This document shows positions 44,061 to 55,400 of a DNA stretch of 64,000 nucleotides, one piece after another; the first letter of the stretch is position 1, and the number at the start of each line of letters is the position of its first letter. The notes beneath the pieces were generated by a model that saw nothing but the letters and a program-made list of their open reading frames with translations, had not been told where the DNA came from and did no database searches. The stretch is from positions 744,001-808,000 of the forward strand of contig JANFNE010000019.1 of NCBI GenBank assembly GCA_024867545.1, in the 5' to 3' direction. The translations under genes were made by a program, and so were the position numbers. Source of the DNA: Phytopythium helicoides (Eukaryota > Oomycota > Peronosporomycetes > Pythiales > Pythiaceae).

Positions 44061-44138
44061 GTCTCGCAGGCTCCAGGAAGTGCCTGATAAACATCGCAAA
44101 CGCACGTTGTACAGGGTCAAAAACATTGTGTTGGATCT

Positions 44139-45464
44139 CTAGTTGCCAGCGTAGGGCGGCTGGTAGTGCAGGAACTCCTCAGCATACTGCGCATCGAGCG
44201 GACAGCTGCGCTCGCACGTGTAGACAGCGAGCGTACCCCAATCGACACTGCGCTTCTTGATCTCGCTCAGCGAGCTCTGCTGGTCTACCTTGAGGTAAAA
44301 GAGCAGCTGTGGCAACACCTGGAACTCAAACTTGCGCGCTGACCCGCAACGCTGGCACGGTGGCGCCGAGTCCGGTTCCCGCGTGCCGGCCTCGTGCACC
44401 CACAGCACGCTCTCTTCCTGCCATCGCGCATAGCGGAGCACCTGGTCCTTGGCGAGCGCCACGCGCGTCAAGAACTTGACGTACTGCTTGTCCTGCCCGC
44501 TGGCGCCAATCGCCTCGTTGAGCTCATTCTGCGTCACGTCGATGGCCGAGTCGTCCGAGAACGGGTCGCTCTCGCCTGAAGTCGGCTTAGGTCGAGACTT
44601 GTCTGCAAGTGGTCGTCATCGTTAGATTGAGGTTTCGCATTAGCACAACTTGCAATTCGCGCACGCACTCTTCTCGAACTCGGCGATGAGCTTGGCCTCG
44701 TGCTCGTCCACTGCCTCGCTCGCATCCGGCTCGTGGTCGATCTCTAGCGCGTACTCTGGGAACAGCCACGCCGATCCTCCAGTCCGCAGCTTCTCGCGCA
44801 CATCCTCCGACTGCACCAGCTTGCCGCCCTCCGCACTGCAATCCAACCACGATCGTCAGGAAAACTCTCGCGTGCTGACATCCGCCGCGCAGCGCACGCA
44901 CCACTTGTCGCAGTCGGCCTTGTGCCCGCCCGCCGTCCAGTGGTCTCGCTGGTGGTTCTTGCAGCAGTAGCGCGCGACATGGCACTTGCTGCACGTGAAC
45001 ACGGCGCGCTGGCCGCACAGCGCGCAGCTGTTGTCCTGCTCTCCCTGATCCCGCGCGGGCGCCTCTCCGCCGCTCTCCGCCGCGTAGAAGGCGTTCTCGC
45101 GCGGCAGCTGCGCGCGCAGCACGCGTCCGTCGCCCATGCGCGCGCACGACGGCTCGCGGCAGACGAACACGTACAGCGAGCGGTGGAAGGCGTCGTCCTC
45201 GTCGTCCAGCGGGCAGTAGATCTGCAGCAGCAGCGCCAGCGGCGCCGCGCACTCTGCGCACTGCGGCGCCGGCGGCCGCGCCGGCACGAGCCAACTGGGC
45301 CGGCCGCCCACCTTGCCGCCGTCCCAGCGGCTCCAGTCCGCGTCCGCGTGCAGGCGCAGCGCGTGCGCGTGCTCCGCCTCGTCCCCTCGCGCCACGACGA
45401 AGCCCAGCTCCACGTCCTGCGCGGCCTGCAGCTCGTCCTCCAGGTCGGACTCGTAGTCGCTCAT
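44139..45464 (-). CDS. PDCD2-family protein (MYND zinc finger, PDCD2_C)
   Basis: Three exons (45464-44902, 44835-44669, 44602-44139) give 397 residues in frame. The start at 45464 (MSDYESDLEDE) was chosen before the VELGFV family start; an in-frame ATG at 45530 is possible. Features: a CAECAAPL zinc pair, a MYND finger (CALCGQRAVFTCSKCHVARYC ... C), and the C-terminal PDCD2_C domain with CQRCGSARKFEFQVLPQLL, ending SVDWGTLAVYTCERSC ... HYQPPYAGN. PDCD2 proteins are ribosome-biogenesis chaperones for uS5 (RPS2) in animals, fungi and plants. Introns are 66 nt each with GTGCGT donors; the second donor (AAGA then GTGCGT) was chosen because it is the only one that keeps the frame. Confidence 0.93.
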
Positions 45465-45611
45465 GTTGCCCTCGCGCCGGCCTTTCTCGATCTGCTGGCT
45501 GCCGTACGCCGCGCGTCCACCATTGTACACTATCGAACGTTTCCTACCCGAATAAAGGACTGTAGGTGGCGGAAAATAGCCGTGGGTTCATTCGGAGAAA
45601 GTGCGTCGAGG

Positions 45612-46599
45612 ATGCTGAGCTGGTGGTCGCGCGCACCGCCGCTCGACGAGGACGAGGACGACGAGGCGCTCGACGTGGCGCTGCCTGCGGCCGCGCAGCT
45701 GGCGCAGGACGCGACTGCGCGCCACAGCGCGGCGCTCGGGCGCTCGGCGGGCGAGGAGCGGCGCCGCATGGTGCGTTTCCGCGCGGCGGAGGGCGAGCGA
45801 GGGGGCTGCTGACGGGCTGGCGGCGCGCAGGAGCGGGAGCTGGTGCTGCGCTTCGACTCGCGAGAGCTCAAGCGCGGAGAGGCGTGGTTCCTCGTCGAGA
45901 CGGCGTGGCTAGACGCGTGGATGGTGTTCGTGCTGAGCGAGGACGACCCCGAGAGCCCGCCGCAGCGGCCAGGCCCGCTCACCAACGTGTCGCTCTTCGA
46001 CCCCAAGGAGTACTGCCTGCGCAAGGGCCTCGTGGCCACCACGCACTACCGGTGCGTGAGTTGATGGTGGGAAGGAGCGCGAGATGCTGCGAGCTGACTG
46101 CGTTGGCGTGGACAGAGGAGTCAACCCACAGGTGTACGCGCTGTACGCCGAGCTGTACGGCACGGCGGGAGCCAAGCCCATTGTCCGCTGGACGCTCGAC
46201 ATCTATGCGACGCCCGTGCTCATTGACGACGTGCATGAAATGCTGCACGAGCCGGAGCTCAAGGCGCGCGTCGAGGTCGCAGCGCTCAATGACCGCTTTG
46301 ACGAGTACGCGCGGCCGCCGGTGCGCAGGGACGACGAGAGTCTCGCGTACCGCTGGTTCTGCCGCTGTGAGTATCTCGTGCCGTGTCTCAATCGGGTGCT
46401 GGGTGGCGGACCGACGTACAAGGCCGAGGACGACGCGAGCATGTGGACGCGCTGTTGCAAGAGCAAAAAGTCGCGCAGGAGGAAGGGCAAGGGCAAGAAG
46501 CGGAGACGCCGGCGGTCCTACGACTACGATGAAGAAGAGGAGGAGGATGACACGGATGACAGCCAGGAAGAGACTGAGACCAGGGGGCTGCTGGCATGA
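45612..46599 (+). CDS. DUSP-domain-like protein
   Basis: Three exons (45612-45770, 45831-46051, 46116-46599) give 287 residues in frame; introns are 60 and 64 nt with GTGCGT donors and CTGAC branch points. Residues about 54-160 fit a DUSP fold, the module found in ubiquitin-specific proteases: GEAWFLVETAWLDAWMVFVL, GPLTNVSLFD, LRKGLVATTHYRGV and YALYAELYG. No protease domain follows. The rest has a beta-rich part (PIVRWTLDIYATPVLID) and ends in a strongly basic stretch (KSKKSRRRKGKGKKRRRRRS) directly followed by an acidic one (YDEEEEEDDTDDSQEE). The basic cluster could be a nuclear signal. Function is not established. Confidence 0.68.
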
Positions 46600-47294
46600 G
46601 CCGTGTTGGAAAGGGAACAATACAGGGAAATTTACCGCAGTTGCCTAGCAAGTCACGATCTGCGCCATGGCACCACCCAGATGATGCCTGTTCAAGCGGT
46701 TGTTGGTCAATAAGTCGAGACAGATCGGCATACAGCTCGTATTTACCGGCGAACGGTGCGGGCCATTTGGGTTTCGCTTGTCCCGAGAGGTACGTGGCGA
46801 GTTTCTTGTCATCTCGAAGAAGCTGCCCGTCCATGAAAAGCCCCAGTGGACCCTCCTCCTTGAGTGTGTACGATGAGAGTCGTGCAAACTCCTCCTGGAT
46901 CTCGCGCTGTCGCCCAATTCGTATGTCAGGGTAATTGCACTTACTTTGCGAGTCTGCCCAACAAAAGAGATTTCGAACCCGAATGTCTGCGATGACCATC
47001 GCCGGCGCCACTTGCAGTGAAAAATAAGGACTGAAGAAACAAAAGTTGGTAAGCTCCGTGAAAACGCTGCGATTAAGACCATGATCACTGGATAGATTGG
47101 TCGTACATATTGCTCTCGACACCGTGACGAAGCGTCCGAGCGTCACGGACCCACACGTGAACGCAGTGATCAAGTCGACGTGCCAGCCGAGCCGACGTGA
47201 GGGTCACTTTCTTCCGCTCGGCAGGCGTCAAGAGGCGATCAATCGCAGACTCGGTCAGTTGTCCCTCAGTGCCCTTGACTTCCGAGTCCGACAT
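46600..47294 (-). CDS. Hypothetical protein, exon structure provisional
   Basis: Starts at 47294 with MSDSEVKGTEGQLTESAIDRLL and continues in coding-like sequence. A second part from about 47020 has a polar stretch (FHCKWRRRWSSQTFGFEISF), a GTAAGT donor at about 46945 and a CAG acceptor near 46905. A third part reads REIQEEFARLSSYTLKEEGP and GLFMDGQLLRDDKKLATYL. The donor of the first intron and the exact 3' end are uncertain; the last frame stays open past 46600 into the antisense of the DUSP gene. I do not recognise the family. The start lies 99 bases from the divergent start at 47393. Confidence 0.42.
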
Positions 47295-47392
47295 GGTGCC
47301 AAACGAGTCTTCTTGTGAAGCGATCCGTCGAGTCGCTCTGCACAATCAACGACTTGCTATAATTACTTGTCACCTGGTGGTTCACAAGTAGT

Positions 47393-50300
47393 ATGACGGT
47401 CGTGGCAATGGAGCGCCTGCATCCTCGCAAGCGCCGACTATCGACACCTCCAGCTCCACAACTGCTCTCACCACTCGATAATAACCTTACCAGGTCTTCC
47501 TCCTCGTCGCTGCAACTTTCCTCAACACACCAATTCCGAGTGAAAGACCGCCGAGAAGCCACCAAGGCACTTGATCACAAGCGACGACTAGAGGATGAAC
47601 ATGACAGACAAAAAATTCAGTGTAGTGATCGTTTTCATGCGCGTTGGCGGTCGCTACGCGCGCTTTACGCGTCCACATGTGAATACATATCCAACAAGAA
47701 TGCAGATTTGGTCGCAAAAGGGACAAAGTCAAAAATCACTCTAACACCAGTAAATCCACCTTTGCAAGCAACATCAGTCAAGTCCACGTTATGGGTGAGA
47801 GATTTGGCGCTTGAATGCCGTCGATCCTTCGTAGAGCCTCTTGTGACGCTGCCCCAGCTTGAAACAGCATTTCGAAAAGCCCTGCGATCCCACTCCAGCC
47901 TCAAAGGTTCTGCTGGGGCAGACCGACAATTAGATGAGCTCTTGACAACTCTGTGGGCTGTCTTCCGAGCATTTTCGGCTCGATGCGAATCTGTGAGCAA
48001 CGAGAAAGCTGACTTTCGAGATGTTTTGAACGCATTATATGTATTCGATCGATGGCGAGACGGTGAGAGGCGGTTGCTCATGCTGTGGTTTGACGAATTC
48101 AGCCATTTTTCAGATCGATATTCGTCTGTGATTGAACGTTATGATATTTCTCGAGTTCTAATGAGTTCAGCCGAGGGGGAAGATGAAGAAAGTGCCATTC
48201 GTCCAGTGGTAGATGAGCTGGTAACAAATTCAAGTGGCAGATTCGTGACTTTAACTCAGTTTGAGAAGTTTATTGGTAAGCAAACCGCGGTGAAAAAACT
48301 GATTCAGAAAAGCTGATGGTGTTGATGTTTCGATGCTAGACTCACATTCGACACTGCTGAAGCTTATCAAATTTCAGTGCTGGAAGCGTCTGACAGACGA
48401 TACCCGACTCGCTTTCTATCGTGAGCTGTATGTGGAAGCTCGAGAAAGCTTTCGGAAAGAAGAGGCGCGAGTGCAGCTGGAGCGTGCCCTGCTTCTATGG
48501 AGACTACGAGAGCCGCGCGCAAGATGGAGGCGCTGGGTGGACTTTGTGGCTGATCGGAAGTTACTCAAACGCGGTGATCGCCACTTCTATGAGTGTTCAG
48601 GTATCAAGATGGTCACTTTCATGCGCGACAACGTCAAGAGAAGAGTTCAAATGCGTGAGATGATGGATAGAGCGCGCGTACAACGAGAGAGATCGCTCAA
48701 GCGTTGGGTATTCGCCCCCTGGCACATTTTTTACGAGTCTACAATGCTTTTGTGAGTTGTTGAATCGATGTGGGGAACTCGTATAGGGAAGCACTCACGC
48801 AACTTGTGCATGACAACGATACTAGGCATACTGCAGCGGTGCGGCGAGGTGATCGTTTCCATCGAAACTCGATCTTAAAACGCAGCTTCCGAGTGCTTAC
48901 GGCATTCTATGAGGTATGAACTTTTTTTTATCTGTTTTGATGTTGTAGATCATTGCAGCCCATCGCAGTGTTTTGTGATTTAGGATGCAAAAGCTCGTCA
49001 TGCAGTGCAACGTGCACGAGTAAAAGCTTTTATCGCAAAGCGCGAACTTAAAGGTTAGTATTTAAATGTAGCCGCTGCCTGATGTGATGCAGCTGAGCTA
49101 ATTGCTGTGATGGGATTTCGTAGTGGTCAACGAACACTTTAGAGTATGGGAAGGTTTCTACCGACGGCGAGTAGAAGTTGCAGCAGCCGACAAGAGACAA
49201 CAGCAACTTCTTGGAACGTTGTCTACGCTTGCAAAACAGCAGGACGAGCTCACCAAAATGGCAATGGAAGATGCTATCAGTGCTGCGGTAGAAGTGAAAA
49301 CGCGGCAGATGATTGAAGAGGAGCGCCGCAGATCCTTCCAGAAACAGTCAGACCAGGTCATGATTATGCGGAGACTGCGGCAGCAGGAAGAGGCACGTAC
49401 GCAGTTCAAGCGGGAGCGCGATCAAAAGGAGTACGATGCTGCTGCGCTTGCATGGAATCACATCGCCGATCAGGTCGAAATTGAGGTTCGAAAGTCAACG
49501 CTCGCCTGGCTAAACGATACAGTCGAAGGAGAAACTGAGGTCCACAACGAGGCCACAAGAATATTCGAGACAGATCCAAAGGTTTTGCAGCAGCATTTTC
49601 TTCGAAGCGAAGATCCGAGCGAGTTTGCACTTATTCCTAATCGCTGCCGATGGCAGTTGAGACTGGAAGATGGCTACGGCGGGGACTTGCGACTGTCGAA
49701 GCCGTACTTCTTGAACCTCCAAACGTTCGAAAAGTTTATCTGTGACGAGCTCGTGATGGATGACTGCGCCATCATCGCTCGAGAAGTCATTATTGCGCGT
49801 CGGATCGATGCTGCGCTTGACAGAGTGCGGCAGAAGCAGGCCGCACAGCAGGTTGAAGCGCTGCAGATCGCATCAGCAACGAAGATCCAGGCCATGGCAC
49901 GCATTCGTCGCGCAAGAAAAGCGGCACGTGCACTCATCCGCGCACGCTTTGTGCGTCGGATTGAGCCGCGTACCGGCGACCTCGTGTTCTTCGACATTTA
50001 CAGCCAGAGATCAAAGCGGAAGCCTCCGATGCTTGCTGCCAGCGATGTGACCGGGTGCATCCCGGCCGAGTCGACATCCTGGGTTCGCCGCATCGACGAC
50101 GAAGGTCGTGATTACTACATAACCATCACCGACGGCGTCCCCGAGAGCGAGCAGCAGTGGTCGTGGAGTCCGCCTGACCATTTCGCCATGTGCGAGCGCT
50201 GCCACGCCAACCTGGCCTCCCGCCGCCGCACCTCCACCGGGGAGCGCGCCTGCGTCATCTGCTACGCTGAACTGCGCCATCGTCTCCGCCAGCAGCTCCG

Positions 50301-50658
50301 CTCCGTCAATGGATCATTTAATCGCAGTGAAGCCAATGCCAACGGGAGTGTCAATGGCAACGGGAGTGTCAATGCCAACGGGAGTGTCAATGCCAACGGG
50401 GGTGTCAATGCAGCTTCGAGCAGCTCGAACGGAGCTGTCACAGCACCAGAAGAGGGCGAGGACGACTGGACCAAGGTGGCCGTGCAGGCTCTGGGCTGCG
50501 TCGTGTGCCGCAACGCTCCAGCCGTCGCCATTTGCCACGCAGCGCGTCGAGACGCGGCGTGCCACCGCTGCCACCAAGCGCTGCACGCCAAGTTGAAGTG
50601 CGTCAGCAGCTCCAACTGCGAGCAGCTCACGTCCCGAACCGGTCCCTCTGTGGTCTGA
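47393..50658 (+). CDS. Large IQ-motif, zinc-finger protein with Trp-rich helical repeats
   Basis: Five exons (47393-48275, 48340-48751, 48826-48913, 48984-49053, 49124-50658) stay in frame and give 995 residues. The first exon is helical and ends in an EF-hand-like turn (RFVTLTQFEKFIG). The middle has repeated short helices with Trp/Phe and Arg (KRWVFAPWHIFYES; RVLTAFYE; RVWEGFYRRR) like Sfi1/centrin-binding repeats. An IQ motif follows (ATKIQAMARIRRARKAARAL). A GDLVFFDIYSQRSKRK and SWVRRIDDEGRDYYI stretch recalls WW-like folds. Two Cys clusters (CERCHANLASRR ... CVICYAEL and CVVCRNAPAVAICHAA ... CHRCHQALHAKLKC) look like zinc-binding B-box-type fingers. A role at basal body or flagellum is plausible but inferred. 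An in-frame alternative acceptor at 48786 would add 13 residues. Confidence 0.75.
50335..50410 (+). repeat. 18-nt tandem repeats (Ser-Val-Asn-x-Asn-Gly)
   Basis: AATGCCAACGGGAGTGTC recurs four times with small changes and encodes an Asn/Gly/Ser/Val linker between the two zinc clusters. Confidence 0.9.
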
Positions 50659-50788
50659 ACCGCCCTCTCCGTCCGTGTGAAACCGCGTCATATTCGCTTT
50701 CAAATCGCCATAATAGGTCATATTAACCCGGACAGAAGCTGGTTCGGGGGATATCCATGGCGGCCCATTTGACCACCAGCCGAGACCC

Positions 50789-52026
50789 ATGAGCGCCACC
50801 GAAGCGGCCGAGGAGCAGAAGGCGTGCGTGTTGCTGGCGAGTGGCGAGGCTCCTGTGGGGGATAAGGAGGCTGACGGTGTCGACGTGGCAGCTTGGGCAA
50901 CGAGGAGTTCAGCGCCAAGAACTTCGACAAGGCGATCGAGTTCTACAGCGAGGCGAGTGGCGTCGGCGGCTGCGGGTGGGGGCGACGAGACTGACGCGCG
51001 ACCGCGAGCAGGCGATCCGCCTGGACCCGGAGAGCCACGTGTACTACTCGAATCGCAGGTGGGGTGAAGAGCTCTGCTTTTTGCGGTCTGGAGGTGGAGA
51101 TAGAGGCTGATGGAGGATGCAGCGCGGCGTATGGCGCGGTGGGCAAGTGGGAGCTCGCGGAGGCGGACGCCAAGGAGTGCGTGAAGCGCAACCCGCAGTT
51201 CGCCAAGGGTGCGGTGATGTATAAGGTGAAGGAAGGACACGGGTGAAGGGCCTGACGGAGGAATGGCAGGATACCACCGACTCGCGAGCGCGCAGAAGAA
51301 GCTAGGCAAGACGGCGGAGGCTATCGCGACGCTCAAGAAGGCGCAGACCGCGGCGCCGGACGCCGAGAAGGTGCCCGCCATTAAGAAGCTCCTGCGCGAT
51401 CTCAACCAGGAGGCGGGCAAGGCCGCGGCGCCTGCGGCGGCGGGAGGCCGTCAGCTGCCGCCCGCGGTCGCCAAGGAGCTGCAGGAGCTACAGCCGCAGT
51501 TCCTCAGCATCCAGCGTGAGGTTGAGCAGGTAAGGCAGAGCTGTCGCTGACCTGGTAGATGCTTGCTGTGGGTAAGGCTCAGCCACTGCAATCATGGACA
51601 GATCGACTCGAAGCTGGGAGCGTACAGCCGCCAGAAGAAGCGCGTGGCGCTAGTGGAAAAGGAGCTGAGCGAGCTACCCGAGAGCACCAGGACCTACCAG
51701 AGCATTGGTTGGTGACAGCGAGTTTGACGACACTTTATTGGCGAGCAACTTGGGTTGACGGTAGTATCACGATGTATTCGTGCAGGCAAGATGTTCCTGA
51801 TGTCAGACAAGAGCGAAAACGACGCGATGCTCAAGGCCGAGGAGAAGAAGGTGGACGACCAGATCTCGTCCCTCGAGGTAGGCCAGCGGCGGTGATCGGT
51901 GCTTGGTGGGTCGCATTAGCTCATGGGCGTTGCGGTCGAGTGCAGGCGCGCAAGAACTACCTGAATCGGCAGAAGCTGTCGTTGGAGGAGAACATTACGG
52001 AGCTCCTGGCGCAGGTCAGCACCTAG
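50789..52026 (+). CDS. TPR (STI1-type) plus prefoldin-subunit-1-like fusion protein
   Basis: Eight exons (50789-50823, 50892-50952, 51012-51058, 51123-51208, 51270-51529, 51602-51707, 51786-51877, 51946-52026) stay in frame and give 255 residues. The N-terminal half is a TPR block of the STI1/Hop type: LGNEEFSAKNFDKAIEFYSE, IRLDPESHVYYSNRS, KWELAEADAKECVKRNPQFA, YHRLASAQKKLGKTAEAI. TPRs of this kind bind Hsp70/Hsp90 tails. The C-terminal about 110 residues are a coiled-coil with a central beta turn like prefoldin beta subunits: KLGAYSRQKKRVALVEKEL, TRTYQSIGKMFLM, ARKNYLNRQKLSLEENITEL. Prefoldin delivers actin and tubulin to the CCT chaperonin. The second intron appears to be GC-AG (GCGAGT donor, 59 nt). 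The introns (59-78 nt) often have CTGAC branch points. Confidence 0.85.
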
Positions 52027-52411
52027 ATATCGAGTGGTGCGTCTTTCAAAGGTCCGCAGAGGATAATGGAATCAAGAGACATCACAAAGCGTTGACACGT
52101 CGATATTTTTTCTCGTGCTCATGGACTTGGTTATGTGCCGCAACCTCACGGCACTTCTTTGCCTCAATCCGCCGATTTTTGGACTGACTGCAATTTGATA
52201 CCTATACAGATACATTCACGTTTGCACTCGCTCATGAGCTCTGCGATGGTCTTGATAAACTCGATACCCTTCCTCTGGGGCTCCTAAAAATTGACTGAAT
52301 GAGTTTTGGACACCAGTACCTCCAACTTTGAGCCATCAATCAAAACACATGGACTCTAGCATGATATCTGTCGCCCTTTTATTGGATGTATGCTTAGCTA
52401 TTGCCATTGCC
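52027..52411. other. Intergenic between convergent genes
   Basis: No coding signal was recognised in the 385 bases between the TPR-prefoldin stop and the triple GH81 stop. Confidence 0.45.
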
Positions 52412-55400
52412 TCAATCGTTCTCGCCGTGGCCATTGCCTCGGCCGTTGCGATCGTTTCCGTCGTCGTTACCTTGGTTGTGATCGCTGTCATGGCCCTCGT
52501 CAGTGGGAGTTGTCGTTGTCGGTGCCGGTGTTCTCGGTTTCGGTGTCGTTGGTGCCGGCGTTCTCGGCACTGGTGTCGTTGGCTTTGGTGTCATTGGCTT
52601 TGGTGTAGGTGGTTTTGGTGTCGTTGGCGTAGGTGGTCTCCGCGAAGTTGCTGTTGGCGTTGGTGTCGTCGGTGCCGGTGTCATTGGTGTCGGAGTCGTC
52701 GGCGCTGGATTCGTCGGTTTTAGAGATGTCGGTGTCGGTGTTGGTGTTGTTGGTGCTTCTGTAACTGGAGTCGATGTGGAAGATGCTGGTACCAACGGTG
52801 TCAGGCTAGGGGTGACTGTCGGCGTCATTGACGGCATCGGGTCGGGATACGATGCCGCCATGTAAATGGCCCACGAACGAGACAAACCGTCGTCAAGTGG
52901 CGCCGTCTGCAGCTCTTTCATCGCATCCACCTTGCTCACGATCGCAAAGTTGAGGTACAGAATTGACAACCATCCGTTCGCAGGCGTCGAACCCGTCACC
53001 ATCGAGTCCTCGGACAAAATCTGCGTCCACTCCTCGCTCACAAACTGGCGAGTACGCACAAACTCGGTCACGGACGACACGGGTAGCATCTGGATACCGT
53101 GAATCGCGCTCTTGTCAGATGAAAATGCCGTGCCGTAGTTGACCTTGTTGTCGAAGATCATGCTCGCCACCTTGTTGCGACGGAAAGCCTCGGGTTGATT
53201 CGTGTTCGTGTTGAGCAGTAGGTAATACGACTGGATAGCGTGCGCATTCACGCGGATCATCAATTTGCCGACTGTTTCCAGCTGCGTGTTCCCCGTCACC
53301 TTGCCGAACATGTAGAGAGCAAACGCCGAGTTGACGTCCTCCGACGAGCTCTCTTGGTCCTTACCATCGACCGCAGATGTCAGTCCATGAGCATAGGAGT
53401 GACCGAGGAACCAGTCGAATGTGCGGAAACGAGGGAAGTACGTGTCATCTTTCGCAAAGTTGCCGTAGTCGCGAACCAGCAGCCCTGCCATAGCGTTCAG
53501 TCCATCCAAATTCCATGTCGTATCCGCGTGTGGGGCCAAGTAGTTGACGATGGCCATTGTGAGCACCCAGTACCCATATTGCATGTGGTGATCGTTGTAG
53601 AGAGCGTTGCCGAACTCCGCGTTCAGATTATTCCAGACAAACCCAGCAGAACTCACGATGCCGCCATACACGCGGTCGTACTTGAGCGGGTACGTCCACG
53701 AGTTGGTCGCGAATGGTGCCACCAGTGACTTCAACTTGCTCAGACACAGCGGCAACAATGATGGGTTGGCAGCCAAAACCACCGGATCATTCGCCACAAG
53801 ACACAGATTCGCGAACTTGAGCACCGCTTTGCCGTTGAAGTAGTACGTGCCGTCCAGAGGGATCGACCAGTCCGCATTGATGTCTTTCTCCAACAACGTC
53901 GTCAGGTTCTGTGCGGTCGCCGTCGCAGCATCGATGGTTCGTGCAGGATAGAAACCCGATGGCGCTCCTTGGGTCTCGTGCATCGTCCATTTCAATGTCG
54001 ATGAGCCTCCACTCGTCGCGAATGCTTGCGTCGGTCCGTGCGTCGTCGAGTATGCGATCATGCCGTCGACTTTGCTCGTCTCATCGGTGATGGTCTCGGC
54101 AACGTGCGGCAGCGCGAAATGGACCAGACCGGACGAGCAATCGCCCTTCGTCTCCCAGTCGAATGAGTACGTCGCGTCGTCTATCACGCTGATGTCTCCT
54201 CCCTGAACGATGCATGACTGATACAAGTCGAGCGTCGGAATCCACGTCGCATCGATGGCACGAGTGGCTCGAAGGATACCTGTGAACGTGCTGGTGGTGG
54301 TCAACGAAGTTCCACTGACCGTGAACGTCGTCGGGAGTGGCGCCAATCCATCGCTCGTGAGCGAGTATACGACCCACGTTTGATCCGCGCTGCTAATCAC
54401 AAACTTGGCGCTGTTCACGGGGCTCGGATTTGGTACTCCATTCACCGACGTGATGGCAGATGGAAACGTCAACTTGGCTGTCAGGTTGCTGTACGCGACG
54501 GTCGTGTACACCGATCCGGACACGAGCGATGCCTCCATTGAGCCACTGGACGCCGTGTAGTTGGTTGTCACACCTAGATCGCTCCAGTCCGTGACCTCGA
54601 ACGTGCCTGTCTCCGCCTCGAACTCTGTCGCCGTGAACACGAATTCCCGGATGGTCAGGTAGTAGAAGAACTGGTTCGCGTTGTTGCTGGTCCATCCACC
54701 GTACTGGCGAGTCGGAGCCGGGTAGCTGACGGACAGACTGAGTGGCTTCGAGTCGATGATGACCTGGTACTCGTATGGGTTGGCCCAAATGGGTCGGATG
54801 ACTCCCGGCGAGTCGCATGCGATGAGGTTCCCCCACCATTTGTTGGTCGGTATTGGTCGCGAGCTGTAGAGAGAAGGTGAGGTAAATCTCGGAGGGCACG
54901 ACGTGTTGAGTAGGGCAGTGGACGGAATCACAGGCGATTGCAATAACCGCGCCATGGACGGCATCGGGTCGGGATACGATGCCGCCATGTAAATGGCCCA
55001 CGAACGAGACAAACCGTCGTCAAGTGGCGCCGTCTGCAGCTCTTTCATCGCATCCACCTTGCTCACGATCGCAAAGTTGAGGTACAGAATTGACAACCAT
55101 CCGTTCGCAGGCGTCGAACCCGTCACCATCGAGTCCTCGGACAAAATCTGCGTCCACTCCTCGCTCACAAACTGGCGAGTACGCACAAACTCGGTCACGG
55201 ACGACACGGGTAGCATCTGGATGCCATGAATCGCGCTCTTGTCAGATGAAAATGCCGTGCCGTAGTTGACCTTGTTGTCGAAGATCATGCTCGCCACCTT
55301 GTTGCGACGGAAAGCCTCGGGTTGATTCGTGTTCGTGTTGAGCAGTAGGTAATACGACTGGATAGCGTGCGCATTCACGCGGATCATCAATTTGCCGACT

